A stretch of DNA of 64,000 nucleotides from positions 930,001 to 994,000 of the forward strand of contig BSBN01000297.1 of assembly GCA_027924645.1 (NCBI GenBank). The letters are read 5' to 3'. The stretch is from Cunninghamia lanceolata. Taxonomy: Eukaryota > Streptophyta > Pinopsida > Cupressales > Cupressaceae. This document shows, piece by piece, positions 12,436 to 24,479 of this stretch (position 1 is its first letter; each line of letters begins with the position of its first letter). The notes beneath the pieces were generated by a model. The model saw only the letters and a program-made list of their open reading frames with translations. It searched no databases and was not told where the DNA came from. Made by a program: the position numbers and the translations under genes.

Positions 12436-13295
12436 TTTTTATTAACAATAAAAGAGGGGTTTTTGAAAGGGCCCCAACCCTTTTATAGCAAAAATCCAAA
12501 AGAGAAGCAAAAACAACTTTGCAACAGCAAAGCTACAGCAACACTACAGCCTAAGAAAAAAAAGAGTTACATAAAAATAACATATAATAGCACCAAAGAA
12601 AACCAAAATACAGATAAGCAAAGAGAAGACCAAAAGATTTGAGCCTATTCAAAGTGATGGTGGCCTACCATTCCTCTTGAAAGCTTGGAGATGAGAACTA
12701 ATAGCTTCTGCACTCATAATGACCATAGCTTTTTTACCACCCTTGGTGTGAGTAGGACCCATCAAAGACTGTCCTTGATATTTCTTGACCCTTTTTTTGA
12801 GATCTTTTATATTGTTCAAGGAGTTAGTGATTGTGGCCTTACTAAAGTTGATGATATTTTGTATATTTCCTTTGATCTCTGTGATGTCAGTCTCCAATTT
12901 GCCAAGTCTTTCTTCTCTAGTTGCTATTTGTTCCTTCATTCATAGAAGCTCCTCCCTGTTGTTCCACTCTTCCAAAAGGGTGCATTGGATCCTATTTATA
13001 TTTAATTTGACAAAGAACAATTTTAATAATTTGTGGTTATTATCCAACTCCTTGTGAAGATCATTTGTCTTGTTGGCAAGAGTGCCTATTATAGAAGTAA
13101 CTTCATTTAGAGTCAAAGATGGGAAATGGGTTGCATTGGTCTAGTTAGGACACCCTGGGCATAAACCTTCCACCTTAGGAATTATATTTTCATCATTTTC
13201 CCCTCTTGTTCATAAATCTTCCTCTTCCATTTACTTTCACTATGATTAGCTCCTTCTAGAGCCCCACCACTACTAGTTTATACCTAAGGGTTACC
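12436..13295 (-). mobile_element. Short non-LTR retroposon, minus strand
   Basis: An 860-bp insertion is flanked by a perfect 13-bp direct repeat. Its minus-strand 3' end has an A-rich tail (plus-strand poly-T at about 12434-12440), preceded by TTTATTGTTAATAAAAAAA. Composition switches abruptly to and from the pyrimidine-rich flank at both ends. It carries a decayed coiled-coil ORF and no RT, so it is a truncated or non-autonomous copy mobilised by another element's machinery. Confidence 0.8.
12649..13180 (-). pseudogene. Coiled-coil ORF inside the retroposon
   Basis: The minus strand reads LNEVTSIIGTLANKTNDLHK, then a 96-residue open frame from 12939 with heptad-like charge spacing (EERLGKLETDITEIKGNIQN), and ends HLQAFKRNGRPPSL before a stop. 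Helical, Lys/Glu-rich segments of this type occur at the C-terminus of the gag-like ORF family seen elsewhere in the window (50.4-55.2 kb). The relation is inference from appearance. An in-frame stop separates the two segments. Confidence 0.45.
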
Positions 13296-13308
13296 ATTAA
13301 AATATGTT
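13296..13308. repeat. Target-site duplication, right copy
   Basis: ATTAAAATATGTT, matching 12423-12435 exactly. Confidence 0.85.
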
Positions 13309-14580
13309 AATCAACTTTTGTGCTTCTTCAATCTGATATACTTCTATTGTATGCAATCTCATCACACTTATTTCTTCTTATATGTTTCTTGGCACATTCT
13401 TCATGTAGTCATATATTATCACCAACATCAACTTGCAATCATCCATTGCTTCTTTATAACATCCTTCAACTTCTTTGTATTTATAATTTGATATGGTATT
13501 AATTCAATTAAAGTCCTCTTTTCCTTACTCCATTACATTTTTCAACTCTATAAAATGGTTTACATGCTCATTTTCCAACTCAACATCATTCAAGTACATT
13601 ATTACAAATTTCATTATTGCTATTTTACCTAGATTTTCTAACTAGTTTCCAAGTTGCTTTTCTACAAACTATATATTCATATGTCCACCTAGATCTATTG
13701 GTATTTTTTGTCTTTCATGTTTCCTCTTCATTAGCAACCAAGTTTTTCTTCAATTCTATCATTCCTTTAGGAAGTATCTCTACTTCACCTTTCTTAATTA
13801 CGTTATTCTTCATATCTTCTATCAAACATATACTTGTCATCCTACCTTTAACAACATAGATCTCTTCTAACAACATTATTCATCATTGATTGTCTCCAAG
13901 CTATTTCATCACTTTTTACAAATTGTTTCATACCTCTAACATTTTTATACACTCATCATACTACTTATCAAAGAATTTACCTTCCCTTCTATGATCTTAC
14001 CAAACTCGGGATGTTTCAAAATAAACCTTTTACCTTTTACCTTTCACCAATTGTTCCAAACTTCTCATACTCGGTCTCCTTTCAACATGTCAAAGTTAAC
14101 TTTATCCACTATATCAGTACACTCAGTTTTCCAACCCTTCCTCACATCCTACTCTAGGTTAACATACTCTATTATTCTTCATATTTTCATTTTTGTCTAG
14201 TGGTTTCTCACAACTTTCCACCTTTTATCTGCATCTATCTTCTTTTAAATTCTCTTCATTTTCTCATCAACAAATAATTGTGTTATCTTTAACTCATTTC
14301 TAGATTATTTCACTAGGGATGTTTCCTTATTCTTCTTTAGATTCACATGTCTCACCACAACTTCACATTCCTCTTCATTTGTCTTAGTTTGAACATCTTC
14401 ACTAACATATTTTGTGTTAGTGCAATCTCTTCCATTATCACTTATCACTACTTCTATACCATCAACAAGTCTTATATTTTTATCTTCTTCTTTAATTTCA
14501 CTTTTATTAATCTTGAAGTCCTCATATCTAACTTCTATTAGACTACTGTCACTATAAACATCACTTAACTACTTACAAAA

Positions 14581-15485
14581 TGTTTATGACAAAACATAGA
14601 TCATGAACAAATAGCAAGCATAACACAAACTATTTAATCTACATTCTATCATACCCTCATGGTTAAGATAAGGACTAGTAAACATTAATGAAAGAAAATG
14701 AAGCTCTCACCAACACTAATCCTTGTTGCACCAATAATGGTGGTTGTGCTCAAAGGATATGTGATGTGTTGTTGAGAGGATGTGGGTGTTCAAATGGGCA
14801 ACATAAAATTGCATTCCAAGGAGACTTCAATTTTGTGTGAGGGATGTTATTTATAAATTTGATGCAGATGATCAATGGCTAGGATTGATTTAAGAGATCA
14901 ATGGTTAGGATGATTGAGAGGTTAGGTTTGATGAGGAGCCTCCAAGTGGCACCTTGTGGTAGGTGCACATGGAGGGGTCCAAGATTCAAGGGAAATCAAT
15001 GGTTGAGGAATCCCTTGGAGAAAGTGGAGGGTAAGGATCAAAAGGAGTACTTGGAGGTATGGGCAAATCTTTGACTAGGCACCGATCATGTACAAAACAA
15101 AGGACCCATGTACATTTTGAATCTTCTAATGATGTGTAGGATTGTACAACTAGATGATTAGTTGACTAATTGATTTTTAGCCAACTAATTATTTGAGGGG
15201 GAAAGGGGGGAATTGAATAAATAAGATATATTTATTTAATTTTTAGAAAGAGGATGGGTGAACCTAGTTGAATAAATGTTGGATTTATTTAACTAAGGTT
15301 GGACTATAGAAAAGGGGTGAAATGGTTAATTAATTAAATAAATAGTTAAGATTTATTTAATTAATGATGGGAAGATAGTCAAATAGGTTACTTAAATAAG
15401 TCTTTTATTTAATTAATGGTAGATGAAGATGGCTAAAGGGTAAATCTAGGGATCTCAAGACATGGTCAATTTTTAGGTGTCTACA
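14581..15485 (-). repeat. 3' LTR of the minus-strand element
   Basis: Begins TGTTTATGAC and ends GTGTCTACA on the plus strand. It aligns along its whole length with 23514-24444, with scattered substitutions and small indels, including one of about 17 bp near 24065. Both contain an AT-rich block of ATTTATTTAATTAAT-type sequence. Confidence 0.85.
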
Positions 15486-15499
15486 TTTTTCCCCTCTTT
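15486..15499 (-). promoter_or_regulatory. Polypurine tract
   Basis: The minus strand reads AAAGAGGGGAAAAA, immediately followed by the LTR start TGTAGACACC. This is the expected position of the plus-strand primer for reverse transcription and fixes the element's orientation. Confidence 0.75.
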
Positions 15500-17389
15500 G
15501 AGATGGTGTTGCGATAAAGAGAAGTAACATCATTTAAAAGAAAGATAAAACATATTGATTGGAAGAGGGATGCCCCAACCACTCAAAGGAGGAGTGATGA
15601 GGAAGAATCATGATAGGGATGATGCCCTCATGAGAGAATAGGTAGGTTTGAAGAACAAAAATATGTTCTTAAAAGGGATGAAAAGATGCAAGATGAAAGA
15701 TTAGAGGATAGATAATTGGGTGAGGGAACACACATGGGTGTGATTGGAGAGGTGGGGGATTTCGTCATGGTGTTAGAGATTCGAGATCACCACTCGTTGT
15801 GATAGCAAGTGTGTTTCAAGGGGATGGAAGATAGGGATAGTAGTGTAAATGCTAATGATACCACCTCTAGTAGAAATAGGGTTGGAGAGTTCCAGATGGG
15901 CCACTCTATCCAATGGAGAATCTATAAAGATAATATAGAGGAAGGGAGACTAAAGTGAGAGGCCAAAGCTATAATGTACTCCAAATTGGGGGATAGAAGG
16001 ACATGGTGATAAGGATAAGAGGATTAGGTGGAGAAGAATGAAAGTGAGGGAGGTGAAGAATGGATAGGGTGGAATGATTAGTCATGTTGTGTATTGATAT
16101 AGCATTAGATGTTATGCACCGAGGTATAAAGATTAGGGTCATGATGTTTCCCATGCCAAAAGGACTGACTCAAATGAAAAGGTTGCAAGTAACCCTATGC
16201 AATATAGCACCATGATATGGAAGGCCATCATGCCACCATGGTAGGTAGGTTACAGGGGTCAATGCAGATGCAATAAAAAATGATAATACATACAAACAAG
16301 AAAGCATGTGCAAAACAATACAAAGAAAAACAAAGATGTTGCCCCTAGTCAAGTTGAACAACCAAAGATGGATTGATTAATGATGATGATAGTGTTATTG
16401 ATGTGGGAACAATATCTCCCAAGAATAACATGAGGATTTTGAATAATATATCCTGATGATGATGTGATTGGGGTGGATCAAGGCTAATAATAAGGCTAGG
16501 AACGAGACCGATGAATGTTGTTGGATGATTTTCTTAGATCAAGATTGGAAATATATGCATGGATTAAGGTTGGTTTTTGATGTTTGGATTGCTAGGAGAT
16601 TTTGATTATATGGGAGGAGTTGAATTAGATTGTGTTTGAGTACCCTATTGCTTGATACCGATGACAAGGTGAAAGCCAAGTTGGGGAACAAGGACAAGAG
16701 TAGGATTTAGATGAGATGATTAAGGGATTGTTGATAGGGAATGGGGTGGGTGGGAGATTTATGATGGATGGATGGAGGGGTGTAGGATGTGGTTTCCAAG
16801 GACTATGTTGCATAGAGATAACATGCCTCACTATAGATGTGCCACTTAGGATGTTGTGGTGCAATGTGGATGATGATGTAAGATAGGATGTAATGTAAAA
16901 GAGTTGGGTATATGAAGAGGTGTCCAAAGCATGCTTTAACAATGATACCCCTATCCTTAACAAGGTTGATAGTAGGAAGGGAGCATGGATTGGAGAGATG
17001 GTGAGATGGATATACAAATATAATGGATGGGTAGGATAGGATGTGAGTGATAGGATAGGAGAGACTTACCCCCAACTTCCAAGTGTAGGGTGTTCATAGA
17101 TAGTGGATTACATATGATGCCCACAAATAGGTTTTCATCATGGTATTTATCCAAAGTGCCATAAGAATGGTTTTCACCATTGGACGATTTTCTCTTTACT
17201 TTTTTATTTTGGATTTTTATTTTTTGATTTTGATTTTTTAATTTTTGAAGGGTTTTCGGATAGACTGGTGATGAGTGCCAAGTAGCACCCATGAAATACA
17301 TCTTTTTACCTCTCTTTTTCTCCTTCCTAATCCCATCTTTCTTAATGTCTGCACCCGAATAGGCTAGCAAGATCGTTCTAGATAATGAT
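15500..17389 (-). other. Interior of LTR element, 3' part
   Basis: Plus-strand purine-rich sequence with no retroviral motif. Minus-strand open frames occur at 16625-17017 and 16957-17370, in the sense direction of the element. The second reads a short basic stretch, NGENHSYGTLDKYHDENLFVG. They overlap in different frames and match no family known to me. I do not call genes here. Confidence 0.45.
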
Positions 17390-18560
17390 TAATTGAGATA
17401 AATTACTTAAGATCATAATTTCTGATTAAAGGACTAATATGCATAGAATTGATGGAAAAATGCAAAAAAACTTCTCTCTTTTTGAATCAACAGGTATAGA
17501 TGCTCAGAATAATAATTTTGTGCATCTCCGGAGGTAGTCTTCAATGATCTCTAGAGACAATACCAGAATACCACGACACCAGAAGTTTTGAAGTAAAGAG
17601 AAAAGCCTCTCCAAAGCTGGATGGGAGTCTGGAGCATCTCCAGAGCTAAACAAGAAGGCCACAATGGTATCTCCGGAGCTACAGACATATCTCCAGAGCT
17701 GCAGATAGGGACATATATCTCTGGTGCCTCCTGAGAGCAGGGCATATTTCCAACATAAGCTGTCGATCGGGCACTTTCAGCAGTGATCGTGATACCCCTC
17801 ATTTCACTCAAATCATCACCTGAGTGGTGAAGGTCATCTTTAGTTAACTGCTGGAGTTTTTATCTTTTTAAAGTTTTTGCATGAGTTATTGATAAAACTG
17901 ATTCAATATCCATATTTTCAGGGCCTCGCTGCCCAAATGTATTAAGACTCAAACTTAGAACTCAGAGTGGACTTCTGTTCCACTCAATCTACTTTTATTG
18001 CATGATTATTTTTTCATAGTTAGACAGCTAGTATAATAAAGAGATGGATGTCATCTCATAGAAGAACTGGTAGATAAGATAAGTGATATGTCATCACTCA
18101 TTTTATATATACTTATAGAAACAACAAAAAATATATACAATGATGGGATTATTCTGATTCTCGGTAATCTCAATTTCTTTGATATCAATATTTTTCATGA
18201 ATGCAAAGTGAATGGAATTGGACCAAATTTAGTTGCGATCTTATTCTTTTGTGTTGATTCCCTACTATAGCCTTCAGCCCCAAGGGTGTGGAGCAAGGGC
18301 CCACTCTCACCACCAAGGCAGAAGGCTAGTACCACTATTTTGTTATTTCAGATTTTGTTGTGAAAAGTATTTACTGATTTTGATAGATAGATGCATGTTG
18401 CTATTTTTAAGATTGCTTTAAGTAACTTTCTATTTAATTATGTTTTCAGCATTCCTTAAATTCATTTAGTAAGTAGACAGATCAATCTCTTCAAATTAGT
18501 AGAAGTCATTAAGATTAGCTAGGAAAAACTAGTAATTATAGAATCCCTAATTGCAGATAG
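17390..18560. other. Interior segment with ATCTCCGGAG cluster
   Basis: Sequence of distinct composition between the two purine-rich parts of the interior. It contains a cluster of palindromic ATCTCC(G/A)GAGCT motifs (17524-17725). No gene is seen. It may be a separate insertion, but no terminal repeats or target duplication were found. Confidence 0.4.
17524..17725. repeat. Cluster of ATCTCCGGAGCT-type motifs
   Basis: Four close matches lie at 17524-17535, 17635-17646, 17669-17680 and 17689-17700, with weaker ones near 17548, 17606 and 17717. The core CTCCGGAG is self-complementary. Variants replace CCGG by CCAG, as CpG deamination would. Confidence 0.6.
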
Positions 18561-21500
18561 CCAAGGACACAACCCCTAGATTTTGACATCTGAAATATGA
18601 TTAAATGATGAGGTACAACGACACCTTGTCAGCTGGAATTGGGATGCATGGGGATCAATGGATGCGGATATGGGAATTTTGGACTTAATCATCTATTTCC
18701 ATGGTGATATGATAAGATCCCATTTTGAATAACTATTTTGTACAGACCATGGTGCTAGTGTTGTGTTCATAGATGTTGGTAGAAACCTTGTTGATTGTTA
18801 AGGACAATTCTCTAATGGTAAACATGGTACCATTGTAACTTGATGGGAAAGGATTCTGCCAAGGCCAATGGGGTGGAAGATAGGGTAGATGGAGGATGGA
18901 TAGGTTAAGAAAAAGATTAGATCAAAGGAAAGTGATAGGGGATATATGTTGGGTAATGGATTTGAGTATGGAGGATGGGGTGATGGAGGTATGAGGGAAT
19001 GTCATGGGGTCAAGGGGAATCAAGACCAACATTTGCACACACTGTGCTAGAATTTGAAGTTTTTAAGTTGGACATGGGATTTTGGATTTATGGGATGTGG
19101 GATGTAAGACCTGATGGTAGAAGTTTTGATTTTTGTTTATAGGATCAGGATAGAGATTATTGGATTGTCAATTTTGGGATTTAGGGACCCAAATGGACTT
19201 GAACTTAGGATTGGGAGGTTGAGATTTGGATTTAGGATTTTGGGATTCTGGGATGGGACAATCCTTTGGAGATGCAGATTTGGATGCTTCTCTTTGATTC
19301 ATTGCTTATTTTTTCTTGGGCACCCACATTGTTTTGTTTATCCTTTTAGATTTGTGAGCTTATGTAGCCTTATGTATCTATTTTAATTTGATTTTCTATA
19401 TTGATGCTTTATGGCATGATAATGCTTAAGTTTTTGTGAATTCTTTGTTTTATACATGTGGATGCATCCAAATTGCTTTCAAAGTCAATGATGTGGTCCC
19501 ATGGGGAAGTAGGATTTTGGAATCCCATGAGGTTGGTGATAATTTCATTGAGCTTTGGAATAGTTCCACTGATGTGTGCGTTTGTTGGTCTTGATTAGGG
19601 ATTTTGGGTGATGGATGGTTAAGGTTGGTGGTAGGGATGGGGGCATCAATGAAAGGATTGGTGATAAATAGAGGAGGGATGGTGTCAAAATTTTTATAGG
19701 AGTGATGTGAGGCACCTATTTTGATATTGGAAGAAGTTACTTGGTACCAATGTGTTGAGATTATTTTCCTTGGGATTTGTAGTCAAAGCCATATGATCAT
19801 GGATTTTCTTTGACATGTATGGGCTCTAAGATGCCTTGTTCATGAAGGCCTAAGACTTTGCCTTGATAGCTCACATTTTGGAGCATTCAGTTTACAATGG
19901 GATGCTTATTTTTGCAAAAACAAGATGCAAATATAGTTTTAGATGGTTAGGGATTGGTGGTGGATACACGTTGTTCTTCTATTGCAAGAGGACCACCACA
20001 TATGAAGTTAATGGGACCATGATGGTATGGTTGTGATTTGGGGATGGGGTCAATAAGGGGTGGTAAAGGATTGTGAAAGGGGTTAGATGGGGTGTTAGAA
20101 TTTTGATTTGAATAGGGATATGTTTGGACATGCTTTGGAACAAGTCCTTGACATAACTAGAGGATGATATAATTAAGGAGTGGCATTTATCTTTGATGGA
20201 TGTTTAGATAGACTCCTCAAGTGGTGCACATGGATGGGTGAGGGGTGCTTGAGGGATTTTGATGGGATTGAAGTGGATAGTAGCATCATTAACGACACAC
20301 TTGGATGGTATTGGGTTAGTGGGGTGGCATGACTCCACAATTTGGCTTTGACAACTTTGGTTGAGATCCTTTGCTAGGAGTCCTTGGAGGAAATCTGAGA
20401 AGGATGATTTGGGTGTGGTAGGATTAGATTGGTGATTAGGTTTGATGGGAGGTGGAGGTGATGAGGGTCTCACACAACGATGGGAATTCTAATATGGATG
20501 GGTGATGAGATGGATTTCCCATGTCAAAGGTGCCATAGGGATGACCAATAGATATGTATTTAGGATTGGAGGGATAGCTTGTTCTAGCTAATGCTTCCTT
20601 AAATGCTACTTGATTATGTATTGTTGGGCAATGGAAGCTTATGGAAAACTTGCTTACAATGATGTCATCAAGGGGATCAATTTCATACTCGTCTTGATCA
20701 ACAAGACTATCATCATCAATTTCAAAAGGATTTTTGGGATGGTTATGATGAGGGGACTCATCAAAACAAAATGGATTCATGATTGCTTGATTTGGGATTT
20801 TGATGGTTAGATTTGGATTGATGATGTGATTTTTGGATGACATAATGAATCTGGATTGCTAAGGCTTGGACCTTAAGATTTTCTTTGATACCAAAAGGAT
20901 TATGGATTTTAGTTTTGAAGGGATAAGGGAATTTGGTGTTTGGACTGATCAAGGTAAAGGATGCATGACACTTAATGAGTGGTTAGATTTAGAATAGGTT
21001 AAGGACCCTTTGATGTTTGATTGTGGCGGTTTGGATTTTCAAGTATTATTTTATGGATGATGATTTGGAATTGAATGGATTAGGTCTAGGACCCTTGGTT
21101 TATTTGATGATGGATGAGGTTGAAAAGGGGTTAAGTCCTTAACCAAGTTGGATTTTGCAATGGATGACCTTTTGGATTAAGGATTTTTTATTTAATTTTT
21201 TATTTGTATTGATGGTTGGATAATGGATTTTGGATGAATGTTTAATTGGATTTGATTAGGATGATAAATTAGGTGGTATACTTGGATGAAAGGGGGTTGA
21301 TTTGGATGGATTAGTTTAAGAACCTTTGATGTTGGGTTTTTATGACTTGATTTGGATTAGGGATTAGCTTAAATATTCGGCACTAGACCTTGGATTATGC
21401 AATTGATTTGGATAATTGATTTTAATGCCTTAAGAACGGTTGGATGGTTGGATGGGTGATTTGTGGACGTTAGGATGAAGTGGATTTAGGAGATTAAGAT

Positions 21501-23491
21501 TTGAGATGAATTTTATGAAGGTTGGATGGATTTTGATGTAGATGGACCACATGTGCTAAAAATAAAACTCACACACCAAACTAGGAGGGAGGTGCTAGTT
21601 TGTGAATAGAGGCACCAAAAGATGAATGGATGGGTTTTTGGCAACCTAGGATAGGTGTGTTGAAAATATAATGCATGCAACAAAGTGTGGATGAAGGCAC
21701 TGAAATAGAGACAAGCATGCTAGCTTGTGTTGCTTTCTGATATGGATAGATAGATAGAAGATTGGTTTGATTTTGGAATGATTTAGATTTGAGGAATAAC
21801 GTGCAGATTTTTCATAAAGAAAACACACCAAGCACATGAGAAATCCTATGCTATTCAAGAAGGTGTGTATATGCATGTAGGCCTACCATTAGTGCCTTGT
21901 CTAGTCATGGAGTGCAAAGCTCCTGATGATGCATTGACTATTTTGTATCACCCTAGATCACTCTATGGAATAAGGGGAGAGCATACACATCATACTAACC
22001 CAATTCTAGGGGCATGGGACGAGTAGCTTCTTGACAATAACTACTAACCGATGCACTACATACACATGCAACTGATGGTCTTAACTAGGCTTTACAAGCA
22101 TCTAAGAGGTGTCATTGATATACCCAAGGGTATGAGAGGCCAAAATCTATGAACTAGAGCCCCATCTACAAGCATGTGGTCATGGGACAAGTCCCTTTTC
22201 ACCTCACCTTTTCTCCTTACAAGAAAAAGCTACAAAGTTCTACTAGACACAACAATGGACTCCTTTGAGGTACATATTTCAATCTCCCCCCTTTATATAC
22301 CCCATCAAAACACATGGTTTGGGTCATCCCCTAAGGTGATGAAATCCTTAGGTAAGCCTACTATGAGGAAAGAAACTCAAGTGCTTTTGATTCCCAAGAT
22401 CGCCTTGTGGTGTGAGGAAAGAACATACACAAACTTGGATTTCTTGGGATTGAAAGTAATAAAAAGAGAACAAACTTGTGTTTATTATCTCCAAGATCAC
22501 CCAAGGATGTGAGGAGAGATGTGAGGAGAGAGCATATCCACAAGGTTGAACTTAAAAACATAGAAAGCAAAAGTTCATTCCCATTAGCATGTTCATATGT
22601 GCCTACTTTAGTGATAAAAAATAAACTTTGACATGTAAGGCTACAATGAACACGTTAGTAGTTAAGAAATTGGTCTTGGACAAGTGAAGAAGCTACAAAA
22701 AATGCAGAGTTAGTGATAACAAACAATAAGTTGGTGTTAGTCCAAAACATAGATTTCAAGAAAAATGATTATTTTCAATTCCAAAAATAGGTATGTTAAA
22801 ATATTATGGAAATGTTAAAACTAGTCACATACGTGCTAAAACATGAATTTCAATGTTTACCTAAAGTTACCATGCATGCACTAATGTATGCTACATAAGC
22901 GTTGATTTTGAATGGCACATTGATTCGTGAAATCTACATAGAAAAATGGCTAGGGTTAGGAAAAATTGATAATTAATGGATAACCTTCGTAGACAACAAG
23001 TAATGGTTAAAATTTTGATAGCATAAACCCCTATAAAATCAAAAGAAACATAGAAATTAAGAGTTAAAGATGCAAAAAATGATAGTTTTAACATTTTAGG
23101 TGTTGGGAATGGATGCGCCATGGGATTACAGGAATGTCAAAACTACGTTCAGGCATTGTGAAATGTGACTGTGATGGAAAATGTGATGAAAATATGCAAA
23201 AAAAAAGGTTATCCTACCAAAACATAGGTTAGATAAGTATGAAAATAATAATCACACAAAAACCCTACAAACTAGAAAGATTATTACCCCCAAACCTACA
23301 AAAATGACCAAAAATCAAGTTAGAAGGTTAGATGAGGAGTTGTGCAACACAAACACAAACATGCCAAACTAAAGGCAGGTGCACCAAAACACAACATATG
23401 TGCCAAAACTAGCACTACACGTGTTGAACCACTAACCTATAATACAAAAAGGCTACACAAATACTCCAAAAGTGATTAGTAAGGGATGTGG
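18561..23491 (-). other. Interior of LTR element, GGATTT-rich 5' part
   Basis: Between about 18.8 and 21.6 kb the plus strand is filled with irregular GGATTTGGGAT / TTGGATGGAT runs, without a fixed period. The rest is ordinary AT-rich sequence. No RT, integrase or RNase H motif is visible on either strand. The minus-strand frames at 20204-20952 are listed separately. Confidence 0.5.
20204..20952 (-). pseudogene. Possible remnant ORF of the LTR element
   Basis: Three overlapping minus-strand open frames (20761-20952, 20436-20843, 20204-20473) lie in the sense direction of the element. The middle one (135 codons) contains a mixed, protein-like stretch, DDDSLVDQDEYEIDPLDDII, followed by ALARTSYPSNPKYISIGHPY. 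The Asn/Pro/His-rich ends reflect the biased DNA. It could be a gag remnant broken by frameshifts, but no zinc knuckle or known motif is visible. Confidence 0.3.
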
Positions 23492-23509
23492 GTATCATCG
23501 GGTGTGCCA
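23492..23509 (-). promoter_or_regulatory. Candidate primer-binding site
   Basis: On the minus strand TGGCACACCCGATGATAC begins four bases inside the 5' LTR. It starts with the TGG expected to pair with a tRNA CCA end. I could not assign the tRNA. The evidence is position plus the TGG start. Confidence 0.4.
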
Positions 23510-23513
23510 AAAA

Positions 23514-24444
23514 TGTATATGATAAAACATAGACCATGAACAAATAGCAAGCATAACACAAACTATTTAATCTACATCCTATCATAACCTAATGATTGAA
23601 CTTATAAGGACTAGTAAACATTAATGAAAGAAAATGAAGCTCTCACCAGCACTAATCCTTTTTGCACCAACAATGGTGGTTGTGCTCAAAGTATGTGTGA
23701 TGTGTTGTTGAGAGGATGTGGGTGCTCAAATGGGCAACATAACATTGCATTCCAAGGAGACTTCGATTTTGGCTTGTGAGGATGTTATTTATAGATTTTT
23801 GATGAGTATGATCAATGGCTAGGATTGATTTAAGAGATCAATGGGTGAGGATGATTGAGAGGTTAGGGTTGATGAGGAGCCTCCAAGTGGCACCTTGTTG
23901 TAGGTGCACATGGTGGGGTTCAAGATTCAAGGGAAATAAATAGTTGAGGATTCCCTTGGAGAAAGTGGAGGGTGAGGATCAAAATGAGTACTTAGAGGTA
24001 TGAGCAAATCTTTGACTAGGTACCAATCATGTACAAATCAAAGGACCCATGTACACTTTTGAACCTTGTGCAAGGTTTGAATAGATTAATGATGCTTAAG
24101 ATTCTGCAGTTGGATGATTAGTTGACTAATTGATTTTTATCCAACTAATAATTTGAGGGGGGAAAGGGGAATTAAATAAAAAGGATATATTTATTTAATT
24201 TTTGGAAAGGAGGTGGGTGAACCTAGTTAAATAAATGTTGAATTTATTTAACTAAGGTTGGACTATAGAAAAGAGTTGAAATGGTTAATTAATTAAATAA
24301 ATAGTCACGATTTATTTAATTAATGATGGGAAGATGGTCGAAAAGGTTAATTAAATAAGTGACTTATTTAATTAACTATAAATTAAGATGGGTGAAGGGT
24401 AAATCTAGTGATCTTGCGACAAGGTCAGATTTTAAGTGTCTACA
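23514..24444 (-). repeat. 5' LTR of the minus-strand element
   Basis: Plus-strand start TGTATATGAT and end GTGTCTACA; aligns with 14581-15485. The outer edge is three bases from the left terminal inverted repeat of the 17.1-kb element, so that element inserted at the very end of this LTR. Confidence 0.85.
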
Positions 24445-24447
24445 CAA
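24444..24447. repeat. ACAA target-site duplication, left
   Basis: ACAA precedes the left inverted repeat, and ACAA (41546-41549) follows the right one. The first A is also the last base of the adjacent LTR. Confidence 0.6.
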
Positions 24448-24479
24448 GGGTAAGTGCAAGAAGATGGGGGGCCAAAAAG
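24448..24479 (+). repeat. Left terminal inverted repeat
   Basis: Starts GGGTAAGTGCAAGAAGATGG and pairs with the reverse complement of 41514-41545 with one mismatch (G/A at the 13th base). Beyond it both ends reach GTGGCCA after a 9-bp offset. Confidence 0.8.

Larger units (their letters stand above)
11753..14580 (-). other. Pyrimidine-rich degenerate host sequence
   Basis: This is C+T-rich on the plus strand, with the minus strand reading as broken Lys/Glu-rich frames. It resembles 7061-8260 and continues, after two nested insertions, at 41550. It is interrupted by the retroposon at 12436-13295. No domain is recognised. I infer an old retroelement coding region, which is the oldest layer at this locus. 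Confidence 0.45.
14581..24444 (-). mobile_element. LTR retroelement, minus strand, 9.9 kb
   Basis: Two direct repeats of about 905 and 931 bp (14581-15485 and 23514-24444) have TG...CA ends and bound a 8.0-kb interior. Orientation is minus: read on that strand the LTR begins TGTAGACAC, a purine tract lies directly against the inner edge of the lower-coordinate LTR (15486-15499), and a TGG-starting primer-site candidate follows the higher-coordinate LTR. The flanks are CAAAA (14576-14580) and CAA plus AT once the 17.1-kb insertion next to it is discounted, a 4-of-5 match to a 5-bp target duplication. No protease, integrase, RT or RNase H motif is visible, so it resembles a large non-autonomous (LARD-type) element. 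Confidence 0.8.
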
